A stretch of 64,000 nucleotides of DNA from Anaerosalibacter bizertensis (lineage in GTDB: Bacteria; Bacillota; Clostridia; Tissierellales; Sporanaerobacteraceae): NCBI RefSeq assembly GCF_009696605.1, contig NZ_VULR01000012.1:1-64000 (forward strand), written 5' to 3'. The position numbers and the translations under genes were made by a program. The notes under the pieces were generated by a model. That model did not search any database and was not told the DNA's origin. It saw only the letters and a program-made list of their open reading frames with translations. This document shows positions 40,699 through 49,057 of the stretch, piece after piece. The stretch's first letter is position 1. Each line of letters opens with the position of its first letter.

Positions 40699-41688
40699 AT
40701 GAAAATCATTGTAGATGCTATGGGAGGAGACAATAGTATTGAAGCAACGGTTAATGGAAGTATAGAAGCAGTAAGAGAATCTGATTTAGAAATTGTACTT
40801 ATAGGAAAAAAGGATTTAATTGAAAAGGAATTGAATAAAAGTAACTATGATGGAGATAGAATCGAAGTTATTCATACTGAGGAAGTAATTACAAATAATG
40901 ATAGTCCTACATTAGCTATAAGAAGAAAAAAAGATTCCTCTATGGTAGTAGGGTTTAATAAATTGAATGAAGGCTATGGAGAAGCATTTATTTCAACTGG
41001 AAATACGGGGTCTCTTTTAGCTGGTGGATTATTTCTTATTAAGAGAATAAAGGGGATAGATAGAGCTGCTATTTCAAGTCTTTATCCTACTAGAAATGGT
41101 ATGACTTTACTTTTAGATATGGGAGCTAATGTAGATTGTAAGCCTGAATATTTGAAACAGTTTGCTATAATGGGTTCAACCTATAGTGAAAAAGTTTTAG
41201 GAATAAGTTCACCTACAGTAGGATTGGTGAATGTGGGAACAGAAAAAGAAAAAGGTAATATGCTAGTAAAAGAATCTTATGAACTATTATCAAATTCTGA
41301 TATTAATTTCTATGGTAATATTGAAGCAAGAGATATACCAGAAGGAATTGTAGATGTAATGGTTTGTGATGGATTTGTAGGAAATGTTATACTAAAGTTA
41401 ACTGAAGGAATAGCTAATTTATTTTTCTCTACTTTAAAAGAAGAATTTACAAAGAAAGCATCATCAAAATTTGCAGCTCTTATGTTAAAACCTCAACTTA
41501 AGTCTTTTAAAGAAAGATTCGATTATAGAGAATATGGTGGAGCTCCATTATTAGGAATTAAAAAGCCAGTTATAAAAGCACATGGAAGCTCAGATGCATT
41601 TGCTATTAAAAATGCCATAAAACAAGCTAAAATATTTACAGAAAAAAAAGTAATTGATAAAATTGAAGAAAATATAAATAAATATTAA
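40699..41688 (+). CDS. plsX: phosphate acyltransferase PlsX
   Basis: PlsX makes acyl phosphate from acyl-ACP for phospholipid synthesis. The 329-aa protein has MKIIVDAMGGDN, IRRKKDSSMVVGFNKL, STGNTGSLLAGG, LLLDMGANVDCKPEYL, NVGTEKEKG and DVMVCDGFVGNVILKLTEG. Length is standard. In many Firmicutes fab genes follow, but here plsX is followed only by acpP and then rnc. FakA (29.7 kb) would supply acyl phosphate from outside fatty acids, an alternative input to the same pool. Confidence 0.96.
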   Translation: MKIIVDAMGGDNSIEATVNGSIEAVRESDLEIVLIGKKDLIEKELNKSNYDGDRIEVIHTEEVITNNDSPTLAIRRKKDSSMVVGFNKLNEGYGEAFISTGNTGSLLAGGLFLIKRIKGIDRAAISSLYPTRNGMTLLLDMGANVDCKPEYLKQFAIMGSTYSEKVLGISSPTVGLVNVGTEKEKGNMLVKESYELLSNSDINFYGNIEARDIPEGIVDVMVCDGFVGNVILKLTEGIANLFFSTLKEEFTKKASSKFAALMLKPQLKSFKERFDYREYGGAPLLGIKKPVIKAHGSSDAFAIKNAIKQAKIFTEKKVIDKIEENINKY

Positions 41689-41742
41689 AGACTAAAACGA
41701 TAAACTATTATATACTCTAATGTATAGGAGGAGGTGTAACAA

Positions 41743-41979
41743 ATGATTTTTGATAAGTTAAAAGTAATGATATCTGAACAATTAGACGTAGAAGAAGATG
41801 ATATTACTATGGATACTTCCTTTCAAGATGATTTAAATGCAGATTCTTTAGACTTGGTGGAATTAATAATGTCTATTGAAGACGAATTTGAACTAGAAGT
41901 TGAGGATGAGGAAGTAGAAAATATTCAAACAGTAAGAGATGCTGTTGAATATATTCAAGCACAAACAGATTTAGATTAA
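41743..41979 (+). CDS. acpP: acyl carrier protein
   Basis: ACP carries growing acyl chains on a phosphopantetheine arm. The 78-aa acidic protein has the prosthetic-group serine S35 in NADSLDLVE and typical helices [12 protein letters not shown] and [25 protein letters not shown] precedes ATG. It stands between plsX and rnc, the usual Gram-positive position. A hairpin follows the stop. Confidence 0.97.
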   Translation: MIFDKLKVMISEQLDVEEDDITMDTSFQDDLNADSLDLVELIMSIEDEFELEVEDEEVENIQTVRDAVEYIQAQTDLD

Positions 41980-41989
41980 TTTGATATGC

Positions 41990-42014
41990 AGGTCTCGGAT
42001 TTAACTCGAGACCT
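41990..42014 (+). other. hairpin between acpP and rnc
   Basis: Arms aggtctcg (41990-41997) and cgagacct (42007-42014) are perfect complements around a 9-nt loop. No T-run follows at once, so it is a weak terminator. A stem at this place could also be a processing site for RNase III, the product of the next gene. Confidence 0.5.
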
Positions 42015-42046
42015 TAGAAACATTCTTATTTTTGGAGGTATATTGT

Positions 42047-42766
42047 GTGAAAAAAAATAATAGGGAAAAAGCAATGTGTCAGCTACAAAATGAATTAAAT
42101 TTCATATTTAAAGATATAACCCTATTAAATGGAGCTTTGACTCATAGTTCTTATGCTAATGAACATAGAAAGACTAACATGATTCACAATGAACGATTAG
42201 AATTTTTAGGAGATTCCGTTTTAAATCTTGCAGTCAGCGATTACATATATAAAAAATATCCTTATTATCCAGAAGGCAATCTAACAAAAATACGAGCAAC
42301 TGTAGTTTGTGAATCTGCACTAGCTTTAATTGCTAAAAAAATCAAATTAGGGGATTATTTATTATTAGGTAAAGGAGAAGAAGCAACTGGAGGTAGAAAT
42401 AGGGATTCAATATTAGCTGATGCATTGGAAGCTTTAATTGGGGCAATGTATCTAGATAAAGGATTTAGGGATGTTCAAAGATTTGTTATAAGGCTATTAG
42501 AAAAGGAAATTATAGAAGCTTCAAAAAAAGGAGAACTGTTTATAGATTATAAAACTAAATTGCAGGAAACTTTACAAAGGAATAGAAAAGCAAGTATAGA
42601 ATATAAAATAGTAAAAGAAGAAGGACCAGATCATGATAAAAAATTTCATATATTAGCTTTAATAGATAAAGAAGAATTTGGAAGGGGTTATGGCAGAAGT
42701 AAAAAAGAAGCAGAACAAAGGGCAGCAAAAGAAGTTTTAATTAGAATGGGTGTTAAAGATGAATAA
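42047..42766 (+). CDS. rnc: ribonuclease III
   Basis: RNase III cuts double-stranded RNA, including rRNA precursors. The 239-aa protein has the catalytic signature NERLEFLGDSVLNLAV (48-63, with E52 and D56 as metal ligands), DALEALIGAMYLD, and a C-terminal dsRNA-binding domain (about 165-236, DYKTKLQETLQ and GYGRSKKEAEQRAAKEVL). GTG 42047 is chosen, seven bases after GGAGGT; an in-frame TTG at 42032 lies before that site. It is followed by the radical SAM gene with an 8-bp overlap. Confidence 0.95.
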   Translation: MKKNNREKAMCQLQNELNFIFKDITLLNGALTHSSYANEHRKTNMIHNERLEFLGDSVLNLAVSDYIYKKYPYYPEGNLTKIRATVVCESALALIAKKIKLGDYLLLGKGEEATGGRNRDSILADALEALIGAMYLDKGFRDVQRFVIRLLEKEIIEASKKGELFIDYKTKLQETLQRNRKASIEYKIVKEEGPDHDKKFHILALIDKEEFGRGYGRSKKEAEQRAAKEVLIRMGVKDE

Positions 42767-43853
42767 AAAATATTATATAATTCCTATATTTGTACCCCAT
42801 CTTGGATGTCCACATGATTGTGTTTTTTGTAATCAAAGGAGAATTACTGGATTGAGTACAGATATGACTAGAGAAAAAGCTGACAATATAATAAAAGAAC
42901 ATTTAAAAACTATTCCATCATATAACAAGGGACTTGAAATTGCTTTTTATGGAGGTAGTTTTACTGCTATTTCAGTAGATATGCAAAGAGAGCTTTTAGG
43001 TGTAGCATACTATTATAAAAAGCAAGGAATAGTAGATAGGATAAGGTTATCCACTAGACCAGATTATATAGATGAAAGAGAACTTCTTCTTTTAAAGGAA
43101 TATGGAGTAGATATTATAGAGTTAGGGGTTCAGTCTTTAGATGAAGAAGTTCTATTTCTTAGTGGCAGAGGTCATAAAAGTGAAGATGTTTACAAATCCT
43201 CTAATCTTATAAAACAATTTGGCTTTCAATTAGGTCTCCAAATGATGATTGGACTTCCAGGGGATACTAAAGAGAAAAGTTTATATACTGCCAAAGAAAT
43301 AATTAAAATGAATCCTATTTGTACTAGAATTTATCCTACATTAGTAGTGAAGGAAACTTTTTTAGAGAATATGTATTTAAACAATAAATATGAACCTTTA
43401 TTATTGCAGGATGCAGTAGATATCTCAACAGATTTATTAATGCTTTTCCAATATAATAAGATAAATGTTATAAGAGTAGGATTGCAACCTACTGACAATA
43501 TTACTTTAGGTAAAGATGTAATAGCAGGACCATTTCACTCAGCTTTTAGACAATTAGTAGAATCTAATATTTATAAAATGGTTTTAAATGAATATTTCTC
43601 TGAAAAAGACCTTAAAGATAAAAATGAACTTACAATTAGCATAAATCCTAAAGAAATTTCAAATCTAGTAGGTCAAAATTCAGTAAATACAAAATGGATT
43701 AAGAATAATTTTGGAATTAGTAAAGTAAGAATCCATGGAGAAAATATTCCTTCTGGAATATTTTATATCAAAACCCGTGAATTTTGTGATAAAATTAAAA
43801 AAGATGAAATCATTGAAAAATATTTAATTGGGAATAAGTTAATAGGTAACTAA
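42759..43853 (+). CDS. Elp3-like radical SAM protein
   Basis: The 364-aa protein carries the radical SAM cluster motif CPHDCVFC (C17, C21, C24) in the Elp3/MiaA/NifB-type subclass. It shows GLEIAFYGGSFTA, RLSTRPDYID, IIELGVQSLDEEVL and LGLQMMIGLPG. Unlike full Elp3 it has no acetyltransferase domain after the radical SAM part, so the true reaction is unknown; tRNA modification is a fair guess. Its weak ribosome binding site and overlap with rnc suggest coupled translation. GTG 42750 is an alternative start. The gene is often between rnc and smc in Clostridia. A terminator follows. Confidence 0.85.
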   Translation: MNKKYYIIPIFVPHLGCPHDCVFCNQRRITGLSTDMTREKADNIIKEHLKTIPSYNKGLEIAFYGGSFTAISVDMQRELLGVAYYYKKQGIVDRIRLSTRPDYIDERELLLLKEYGVDIIELGVQSLDEEVLFLSGRGHKSEDVYKSSNLIKQFGFQLGLQMMIGLPGDTKEKSLYTAKEIIKMNPICTRIYPTLVVKETFLENMYLNNKYEPLLLQDAVDISTDLLMLFQYNKINVIRVGLQPTDNITLGKDVIAGPFHSAFRQLVESNIYKMVLNEYFSEKDLKDKNELTISINPKEISNLVGQNSVNTKWIKNNFGISKVRIHGENIPSGIFYIKTREFCDKIKKDEIIEKYLIGNKLIGN

Positions 43854-43879
43854 AGGTTTCCGTTTTGGAAACCTTTTTA
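43852..43879 (+). terminator. intrinsic terminator before smc
   Basis: A 10-bp perfect stem (aaaggtttcc with ggaaaccttt) around a 5-nt loop ends in TTTTTAG. It starts at the stop codon of the radical SAM gene. Confidence 0.8.
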
Positions 43880-43903
43880 GATAAAACGTAAGAGGTGTTT
43901 ATA

Positions 43904-46900
43904 TTGTATTTAAAAAGACTACATATACAAGGTTTTAAATCTTTTGCGGATAAGACAAAAATAGAATTTAAAAAAGGAATTACAGGAATAGTAGGGCCTA
44001 ATGGAAGTGGCAAAAGCAATGTCTCAGATGCTATTAGATGGGTATTAGGAGAGCAAAGTATTAAAACTTTACGTGGTAACAAAATGGAAGATGTAATTTT
44101 TTCAGGAACTGATAAAAGGAAGCCCTTAGGATATGCTGAGGTAACTATAGTATTTGATAATAAAGATGGGACAATACCTATAGAATATTCTGAAGTATCA
44201 GTAACCAGAAGAATGTTTAGATCAGGAGAAAGTGAATATTATATAAATAAAAATGCTTGTAGACTTAAAGATATAAAGGAATTATTTATGGATACAGGAG
44301 TAGGAAAAGATGGTTACTCTATCATTGGTCAAGGTAGAGTAGATGAAATATTAAGTACAAAATCAGAAGATAGAAGGCATATATTTGAAGAAGCAGCTGG
44401 CATAGTTAAATATAAAACTAGAAAAGAAGAATCAGAAAAAAAGCTTCAAAAGACTGAGGAAAATCTAGTTAGGATAAATGATATTGTATTTGAGTTGGAA
44501 AGACAAGTTAATCCTTTAGAAAATCAGGCAGTTAAAGCTAGAAGTTACTTAGAAATAGCTCAAAGGCTCAAAAAACTGGAAGTTAATTTCTATATAAGAG
44601 AAATAGATAGATTAAAAGAAGAGCTTATATCTATTGAAAAAGAAAGAAAAAAAACAAATAATAATATAGAAGAAAACTTAAATATAAAAGAAACAATAGA
44701 AACAAAATATTTTTCTATAAAAAACAAAATAGAGAATATAAATAATTCTATTGAAAAGCTTCAAGAGGAAAAATATTCTATTCAAAATAACATAGAAAAA
44801 AAAGATAATGAATTTGCAATATGTAATGAGAAAGAAAAGTTTTATTTAGAAGAAAGAGATCGTTTGAATAGAGAAAAAGAAAGTTTTTTAAAAGAAAAAG
44901 AAAAACTTCTAATTGAAAAAGAAGAGATGGAAAAGGAATTAGATAGAAAAAATATTATGCTTACTGAATTAAGAGATGATTATTTTAAAGAAACAAAATT
45001 CTTAGAAGAGATAATCGACGAAATAAAATTAAAAGAAAAAAACATACAGGAAAAAAAAGATAGTATTATTAAGATATATAATTTAATATCCGATAAAAAG
45101 AATAAAATTAATAGCTTAGAGACTTTTAAGCAAAATATAAGAAGTAGATTGACAGAGCTTGAGAAAGAGATAGATATATTAAAAAATGAAAAAATGGAAA
45201 AAACGTCTCTAGTAGATGGTCTTTATATAGAATTAGAATCAATTAAGAGATCATTAAATTCTTGTAAGAATAAAAAAAATGAAGACTTAGAAAATAAAAA
45301 GGAAATAGAAAATAAATATAATATTTTATTAAAAGAAATTGATGGAAAAAGAGGATTATTACAAGGTAAAATTTCTAATTATAATCTGTTAAAAAATATG
45401 GAAGAAGATTATGAAGGATATTATAAAAGTGTAAGAAATCTTTTATTAGCTTCAAAAAAAGATCCTAAATTAAGCACTGGTATTATAGGAGTAGTAGGAG
45501 AGCTTATTAAAGTTGATGAAAAGTATGAGAAAGCTATTGAAATCACACTAGGTTCAAGTATTCAAAATGTATTAACTAATACTGAGGAAGATGCTAAAGA
45601 AGCTATACAATATCTTAAAAACAATAAATTAGGTAGGGTTACTTTTTTACCACTAACTTCAATAAAAGGTAGGAAGTTTAGTATTAATATAAAAGAAATA
45701 GAGGATGAAGGCGCTATTGGGATAGCTTCTCAATTAGTTAAATTTGATGAAAGGTATAGAAATGTTTTTGATTACCTCTTAGGAAGGACTTTAATAGTGG
45801 AAGATATAGATTCTGCAATGAAAATAGCTAGAAAATATAATCATTCTATTAGAATAGTAACTTTAGCAGGGGAACTTTTTAATCCTGGAGGCTCTATTAC
45901 AGGTGGAAGTATGTCTAAAAGCTCTACAAACATCTTAAATAGAAAGACTAGAATTGATGAACTAATAAAAGAAATAAAAGATTTAAAAGAAGAACTAGTA
46001 TTGTATGAGAGGAAAAAAGACAAGCTAGATACAAGTTTAAATAATTTAGAAAAATCTATTGAAGAAGGAGATAAAAAAGCTCAAAGTTTAAATATTCAAA
46101 TAATAAAAATAGAAAATGAAATTACTAAGCTAACCCAATATAATGAGAAAAATGATGCATATATACTTAAGTATAATGATGAAATAAATAAATTGAAAGA
46201 GGAAGAAAAAGATATTAATCTTCAGGTAAATAATTTAAATTTAGAACTAATAAATCTTAATAAAGACAAAGATCTAATAGATGAAACTATAAGTAAAGGT
46301 ATGGAAAAGTTTCAATCTGAAAAAGATATAAAAGAAGAAGCAGATAGGAAAGTAACAGATTTTAAGATAGAAATAAATTCTTTAGAAAAGAGTATAAGTT
46401 TTTTAAAAAATGGAATTGAAAATACAGGTAAAAACTATGAGAATGTATTAAATAATATTACTAATAGAGAAAAAGATTATGAAAAAAATCTCATAAAAAT
46501 GGAAGAGCTAAAAAATATAAAGGGAAAAATTAAAAAAGAAACTGATGATTTAAATTTATCATTAAGTAGTTGTTCTACAAAATTGGACGAATTAAAAAAA
46601 GAAAAAGAAAAATCTATGGAAAGCTTTATTTTAGAAGAAAGAAAACTAAAAGAAATAGAGAAAAATATAAATGTTTTTGAAAAAGAGGTTAATCGTTTAG
46701 ATATTAATTATACAAAATACAGTGTTAAAATTGAAAGTAATATGTCTAGACTTTTGGAAGATTATGAAATGGATTATGAAGAAGCTCTAAACTATAAGAT
46801 GGACATTATAGACATGGATAAAGCACAGAAAGAAATTAAGAAATTAAAAAATGATATAAAAAATTTGGGTACAGTTAATTTAGGAGCTGTTGAAGAATAT

Positions 46901-47482
46901 AAGAAGCTTAAGGAGAGGCTAGATTTTATACAAGTTCAAAAAAAAGATTTACTTTCTGCTAAAGATGGATTGAAGAAAGTTATTAAAGACATAGAAAAAG
47001 AAATGGAACAAAGGTTCATGAAAAATTTTAATGTAATTAAACAAAATTTTAATCAGGTATTTAGAGAGTTATTTGGTGGAGGAAAGGCTGATGTGTATTT
47101 AATTGATGAAGGAAATTCACTTTCTAGTGGAATTGAAATAATGGCACAACCTCCAGGTAAAAAACTGCAAAGTCTCTCATTATTATCGGGAGGGGAAAAA
47201 TCTTTAACTGCTGTAGCTTTATTATTTGCAATATTGAAAACTAAACCTACACCATTTTGTATTCTTGATGAAATAGATGCGGCATTAGATGAAGCCAATA
47301 TTTCAAGATATACTAACTATTTAAAAAGTTTTTCAGATAAAACCCAGTTTATAATGATAACCCATAGGAAAGGCTCTATGGAAATGGCAGATGTTTTATA
47401 TGGTATAACAATGGAAGAAGAAGGAATAAGTAGAATGGTTTCAATAAAACTATCAGATAAAGATTCAGAAAAAGCAAGTTAG
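43904..47482 (+). CDS. smc: chromosome segregation protein SMC
   Basis: SMC forms the ring ATPase that folds and segregates the chromosome with ScpA/ScpB. The 1192-aa protein has Walker A GPNGSGKS (31-38), two long coiled coils, and a hinge near 520-660 with STGIIGVVGELIKV and GGSITGGSMSK. The signature is LSGGEKSL (about 1095) and Walker B is FCILDEIDAALDE (about 1118). Length is normal. The start is TTG at 43904, six bases after AGAGGTG; GTG 43895 is inside that site. rnc-[radical SAM]-smc-ftsY order is conserved. A terminator upstream suggests its own promoter. Confidence 0.96.
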   Translation: MYLKRLHIQGFKSFADKTKIEFKKGITGIVGPNGSGKSNVSDAIRWVLGEQSIKTLRGNKMEDVIFSGTDKRKPLGYAEVTIVFDNKDGTIPIEYSEVSVTRRMFRSGESEYYINKNACRLKDIKELFMDTGVGKDGYSIIGQGRVDEILSTKSEDRRHIFEEAAGIVKYKTRKEESEKKLQKTEENLVRINDIVFELERQVNPLENQAVKARSYLEIAQRLKKLEVNFYIREIDRLKEELISIEKERKKTNNNIEENLNIKETIETKYFSIKNKIENINNSIEKLQEEKYSIQNNIEKKDNEFAICNEKEKFYLEERDRLNREKESFLKEKEKLLIEKEEMEKELDRKNIMLTELRDDYFKETKFLEEIIDEIKLKEKNIQEKKDSIIKIYNLISDKKNKINSLETFKQNIRSRLTELEKEIDILKNEKMEKTSLVDGLYIELESIKRSLNSCKNKKNEDLENKKEIENKYNILLKEIDGKRGLLQGKISNYNLLKNMEEDYEGYYKSVRNLLLASKKDPKLSTGIIGVVGELIKVDEKYEKAIEITLGSSIQNVLTNTEEDAKEAIQYLKNNKLGRVTFLPLTSIKGRKFSINIKEIEDEGAIGIASQLVKFDERYRNVFDYLLGRTLIVEDIDSAMKIARKYNHSIRIVTLAGELFNPGGSITGGSMSKSSTNILNRKTRIDELIKEIKDLKEELVLYERKKDKLDTSLNNLEKSIEEGDKKAQSLNIQIIKIENEITKLTQYNEKNDAYILKYNDEINKLKEEEKDINLQVNNLNLELINLNKDKDLIDETISKGMEKFQSEKDIKEEADRKVTDFKIEINSLEKSISFLKNGIENTGKNYENVLNNITNREKDYEKNLIKMEELKNIKGKIKKETDDLNLSLSSCSTKLDELKKEKEKSMESFILEERKLKEIEKNINVFEKEVNRLDINYTKYSVKIESNMSRLLEDYEMDYEEALNYKMDIIDMDKAQKEIKKLKNDIKNLGTVNLGAVEEYKKLKERLDFIQVQKKDLLSAKDGLKKVIKDIEKEMEQRFMKNFNVIKQNFNQVFRELFGGGKADVYLIDEGNSLSSGIEIMAQPPGKKLQSLSLLSGGEKSLTAVALLFAILKTKPTPFCILDEIDAALDEANISRYTNYLKSFSDKTQFIMITHRKGSMEMADVLYGITMEEEGISRMVSIKLSDKDSEKAS

Positions 47483-47497
47483 ATAAGGAGGAATACA

Positions 47498-48589
47498 ATG
47501 TTTAAGTTTTTTAAAAAAAACAAAAAAAAAGAGGATGAAAATGTAAAAGAAGATATACAAAAAGAAGAAATTAAAGAAGAGAAGGAGTATGAAGAAATCT
47601 TAGAAGAAAAAGAGCTAGATAAATTAGATGAATCTAAAAACGGTTTAGAAGTCGAAGAAAAAAAAGAAGATTTTTTCACAAAACTTAAAAAAGGATTATC
47701 TAAGACCCGTCAAGGGGTTACAGATAAGATAGATAGTATACTTAGATCATATGGAAAAATAGATGATGATTTATTTGATGAATTGGAAGAAGTTCTTATT
47801 ACTGCTGATGTAGGAGTTAATACTACTATGGAAATAATAGATAATCTTAAAAATCAAGTAAAAGAACAGAAAATTAAAGAATCAAATGATATTAGGAAAC
47901 TTTTAAAAGAAGAAATAGAGGGAACTTTAAAAAAGGTAGAAGATTCAAAAACAGATAGAAAGTTAAATATAGAGCCATCTCCAGCCATAATTTTAGTAGT
48001 AGGAGTTAATGGAGCTGGTAAAACTACAACTATTGGAAAAATGGCTTGGAATTTAAAACAAGAAGGTAAGAAAGTATTAATAGCTGCAGGAGATACCTTT
48101 AGAGCAGCTGCTATTGAACAGCTGGAAGAATGGGCTAATAGGGCTGATGTAGATTTAGTAGCGCATAAAGAAGGGGCAGATCCAGCAGCAGTTATATATG
48201 ATGGAATACAAGCAGCAAAAGCTAGAAAATCTGACGTTCTGATATGTGATACTGCAGGAAGACTCCATAACAAAAAGAATCTAATGAACGAGTTAAATAA
48301 AATTTTTAGAGTAGTAGAAAGAGAATATCCAGAAGCTAGTAAAGAAGTTTTATTAGTTGTAGATGCTACTACTGGACAAAATGCTATTTTACAAGCTAAA
48401 GTTTTTAAAGAGGCTTGTGATATTACAGGAGTTGTTCTTACTAAGCTTGATGGTACAGCAAAAGGCGGGGTAGTTATAGCTCTCCAATCAGAGTTAAATG
48501 TACCAGTAAAATTAATAGGGGTTGGTGAAGGGATAGATGATCTTCAACCTTTTGATACAAAAAGTTTTATAGAGGCTTTGATTGGATAA
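47498..48589 (+). CDS. ftsY: signal recognition particle receptor FtsY
   Basis: FtsY is the SRP receptor GTPase at the membrane. The 363-aa protein has a highly acidic/Lys N-terminal A region (about 1-55), an N helix bundle, and the G domain with P-loop GVNGAGKTTT (169-178). It also shows DTFRAAAIEQLEEW, DTAGRLHNKKNLMNEL, TKLDGTAKGG and GVGEGIDDLQPFD. AAGGAGG precedes the ATG. No ordinary terminator follows; a 47-bp palindrome lies between it and ylxM. Confidence 0.96.
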   Translation: MFKFFKKNKKKEDENVKEDIQKEEIKEEKEYEEILEEKELDKLDESKNGLEVEEKKEDFFTKLKKGLSKTRQGVTDKIDSILRSYGKIDDDLFDELEEVLITADVGVNTTMEIIDNLKNQVKEQKIKESNDIRKLLKEEIEGTLKKVEDSKTDRKLNIEPSPAIILVVGVNGAGKTTTIGKMAWNLKQEGKKVLIAAGDTFRAAAIEQLEEWANRADVDLVAHKEGADPAAVIYDGIQAAKARKSDVLICDTAGRLHNKKNLMNELNKIFRVVEREYPEASKEVLLVVDATTGQNAILQAKVFKEACDITGVVLTKLDGTAKGGVVIALQSELNVPVKLIGVGEGIDDLQPFDTKSFIEALIG

Positions 48590-48596
48590 AAAAGTA

Positions 48597-48625
48597 TTGA
48601 CAAAATAGAATAAGTATAATAAGAT
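48597..48625 (+). promoter_or_regulatory. candidate promoter for ylxM-ffh
   Basis: TTGACA (48597-48602), then TAAGAT (48620-48625) at 17 bp. A perfect TATAAT (48615-48620) also lies there but at only 12 bp. The -10 choice falls on the left arm of the palindrome at 48618-48664. A second TTGACA lies in the right arm (48646-48651). Confidence 0.45.
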
Positions 48626-48664
48626 AATACTGTCAAGTTTCAAACTTGACAGTATTATCTTATT
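48618..48664. repeat. 47-bp perfect palindrome between ftsY and ylxM
   Basis: Arms 48618-48640 and 48642-48664 are perfect 23-bp complements separated by a single base. No T-run follows, and the ylxM ribosome binding site and ATG begin right after it. It overlaps the predicted -10. It could be an operator, a cruciform, or a strong RNA hairpin in the leader. Confidence 0.85.
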
Positions 48665-48676
48665 GTGGTGATTAAA

Positions 48677-49057
48677 ATGGTAGACAAAATTGTTGAAGTA
48701 GGTATCTTGTTTGATTTTTATGGAAAGCTTTTAAGTAAAAGTCAATACTTAGCAATAGAATTTTATTATATATATGATTTATCTTTAGGAGAAATTGGAG
48801 AAGAGCTTGGTATAAGTAGACAAGGAGTTTATGATACATTAAAGAGAGCAGAAAATAGATTATATAGTTATGAAGAAAAATTAGGATTGGTTAAAAAGTT
48901 TTCCTTTACTAAAGAAAAAGTTAAAGATATATTGAAATATTCCCATGACATTGAAAAAGAGGCAGAAGAACTAGGGCTTAATAAGACTACAGAAAATGTT
49001 AAAAAAATAAAAGGGATTGCCTTAGAAATATTAGAAAGTGACCAGGAGGTTATATAA
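48677..49057 (+). CDS. ylxM: YlxM family putative helix-turn-helix protein
   Basis: YlxM (UPF0122) is nearly always found directly upstream of ffh. Related proteins bind SRP components, and the family may help regulate SRP. The 126-aa protein has an N-terminal sigma-like helix-turn-helix (about 20-60, SQYLAIEFYYIYDLSLGEIGEELGISRQGVYDTLKRAE) and a helical C-terminal half. ATG 48677 is chosen, as it follows GGTGAT; GTG 48665 overlaps it. Its TAA overlaps the ffh ATG by one base (TAATG), so translation is coupled. Confidence 0.93.
   Translation: MVDKIVEVGILFDFYGKLLSKSQYLAIEFYYIYDLSLGEIGEELGISRQGVYDTLKRAENRLYSYEEKLGLVKKFSFTKEKVKDILKYSHDIEKEAEELGLNKTTENVKKIKGIALEILESDQEVI

Noticed and set aside
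47854-48273. 139-aa minus-strand frame in ftsY, and similar ones in ffh (49473-49946)
   Set aside because: Both lie opposite the conserved GTPase domains of ftsY and ffh and have no independent support.
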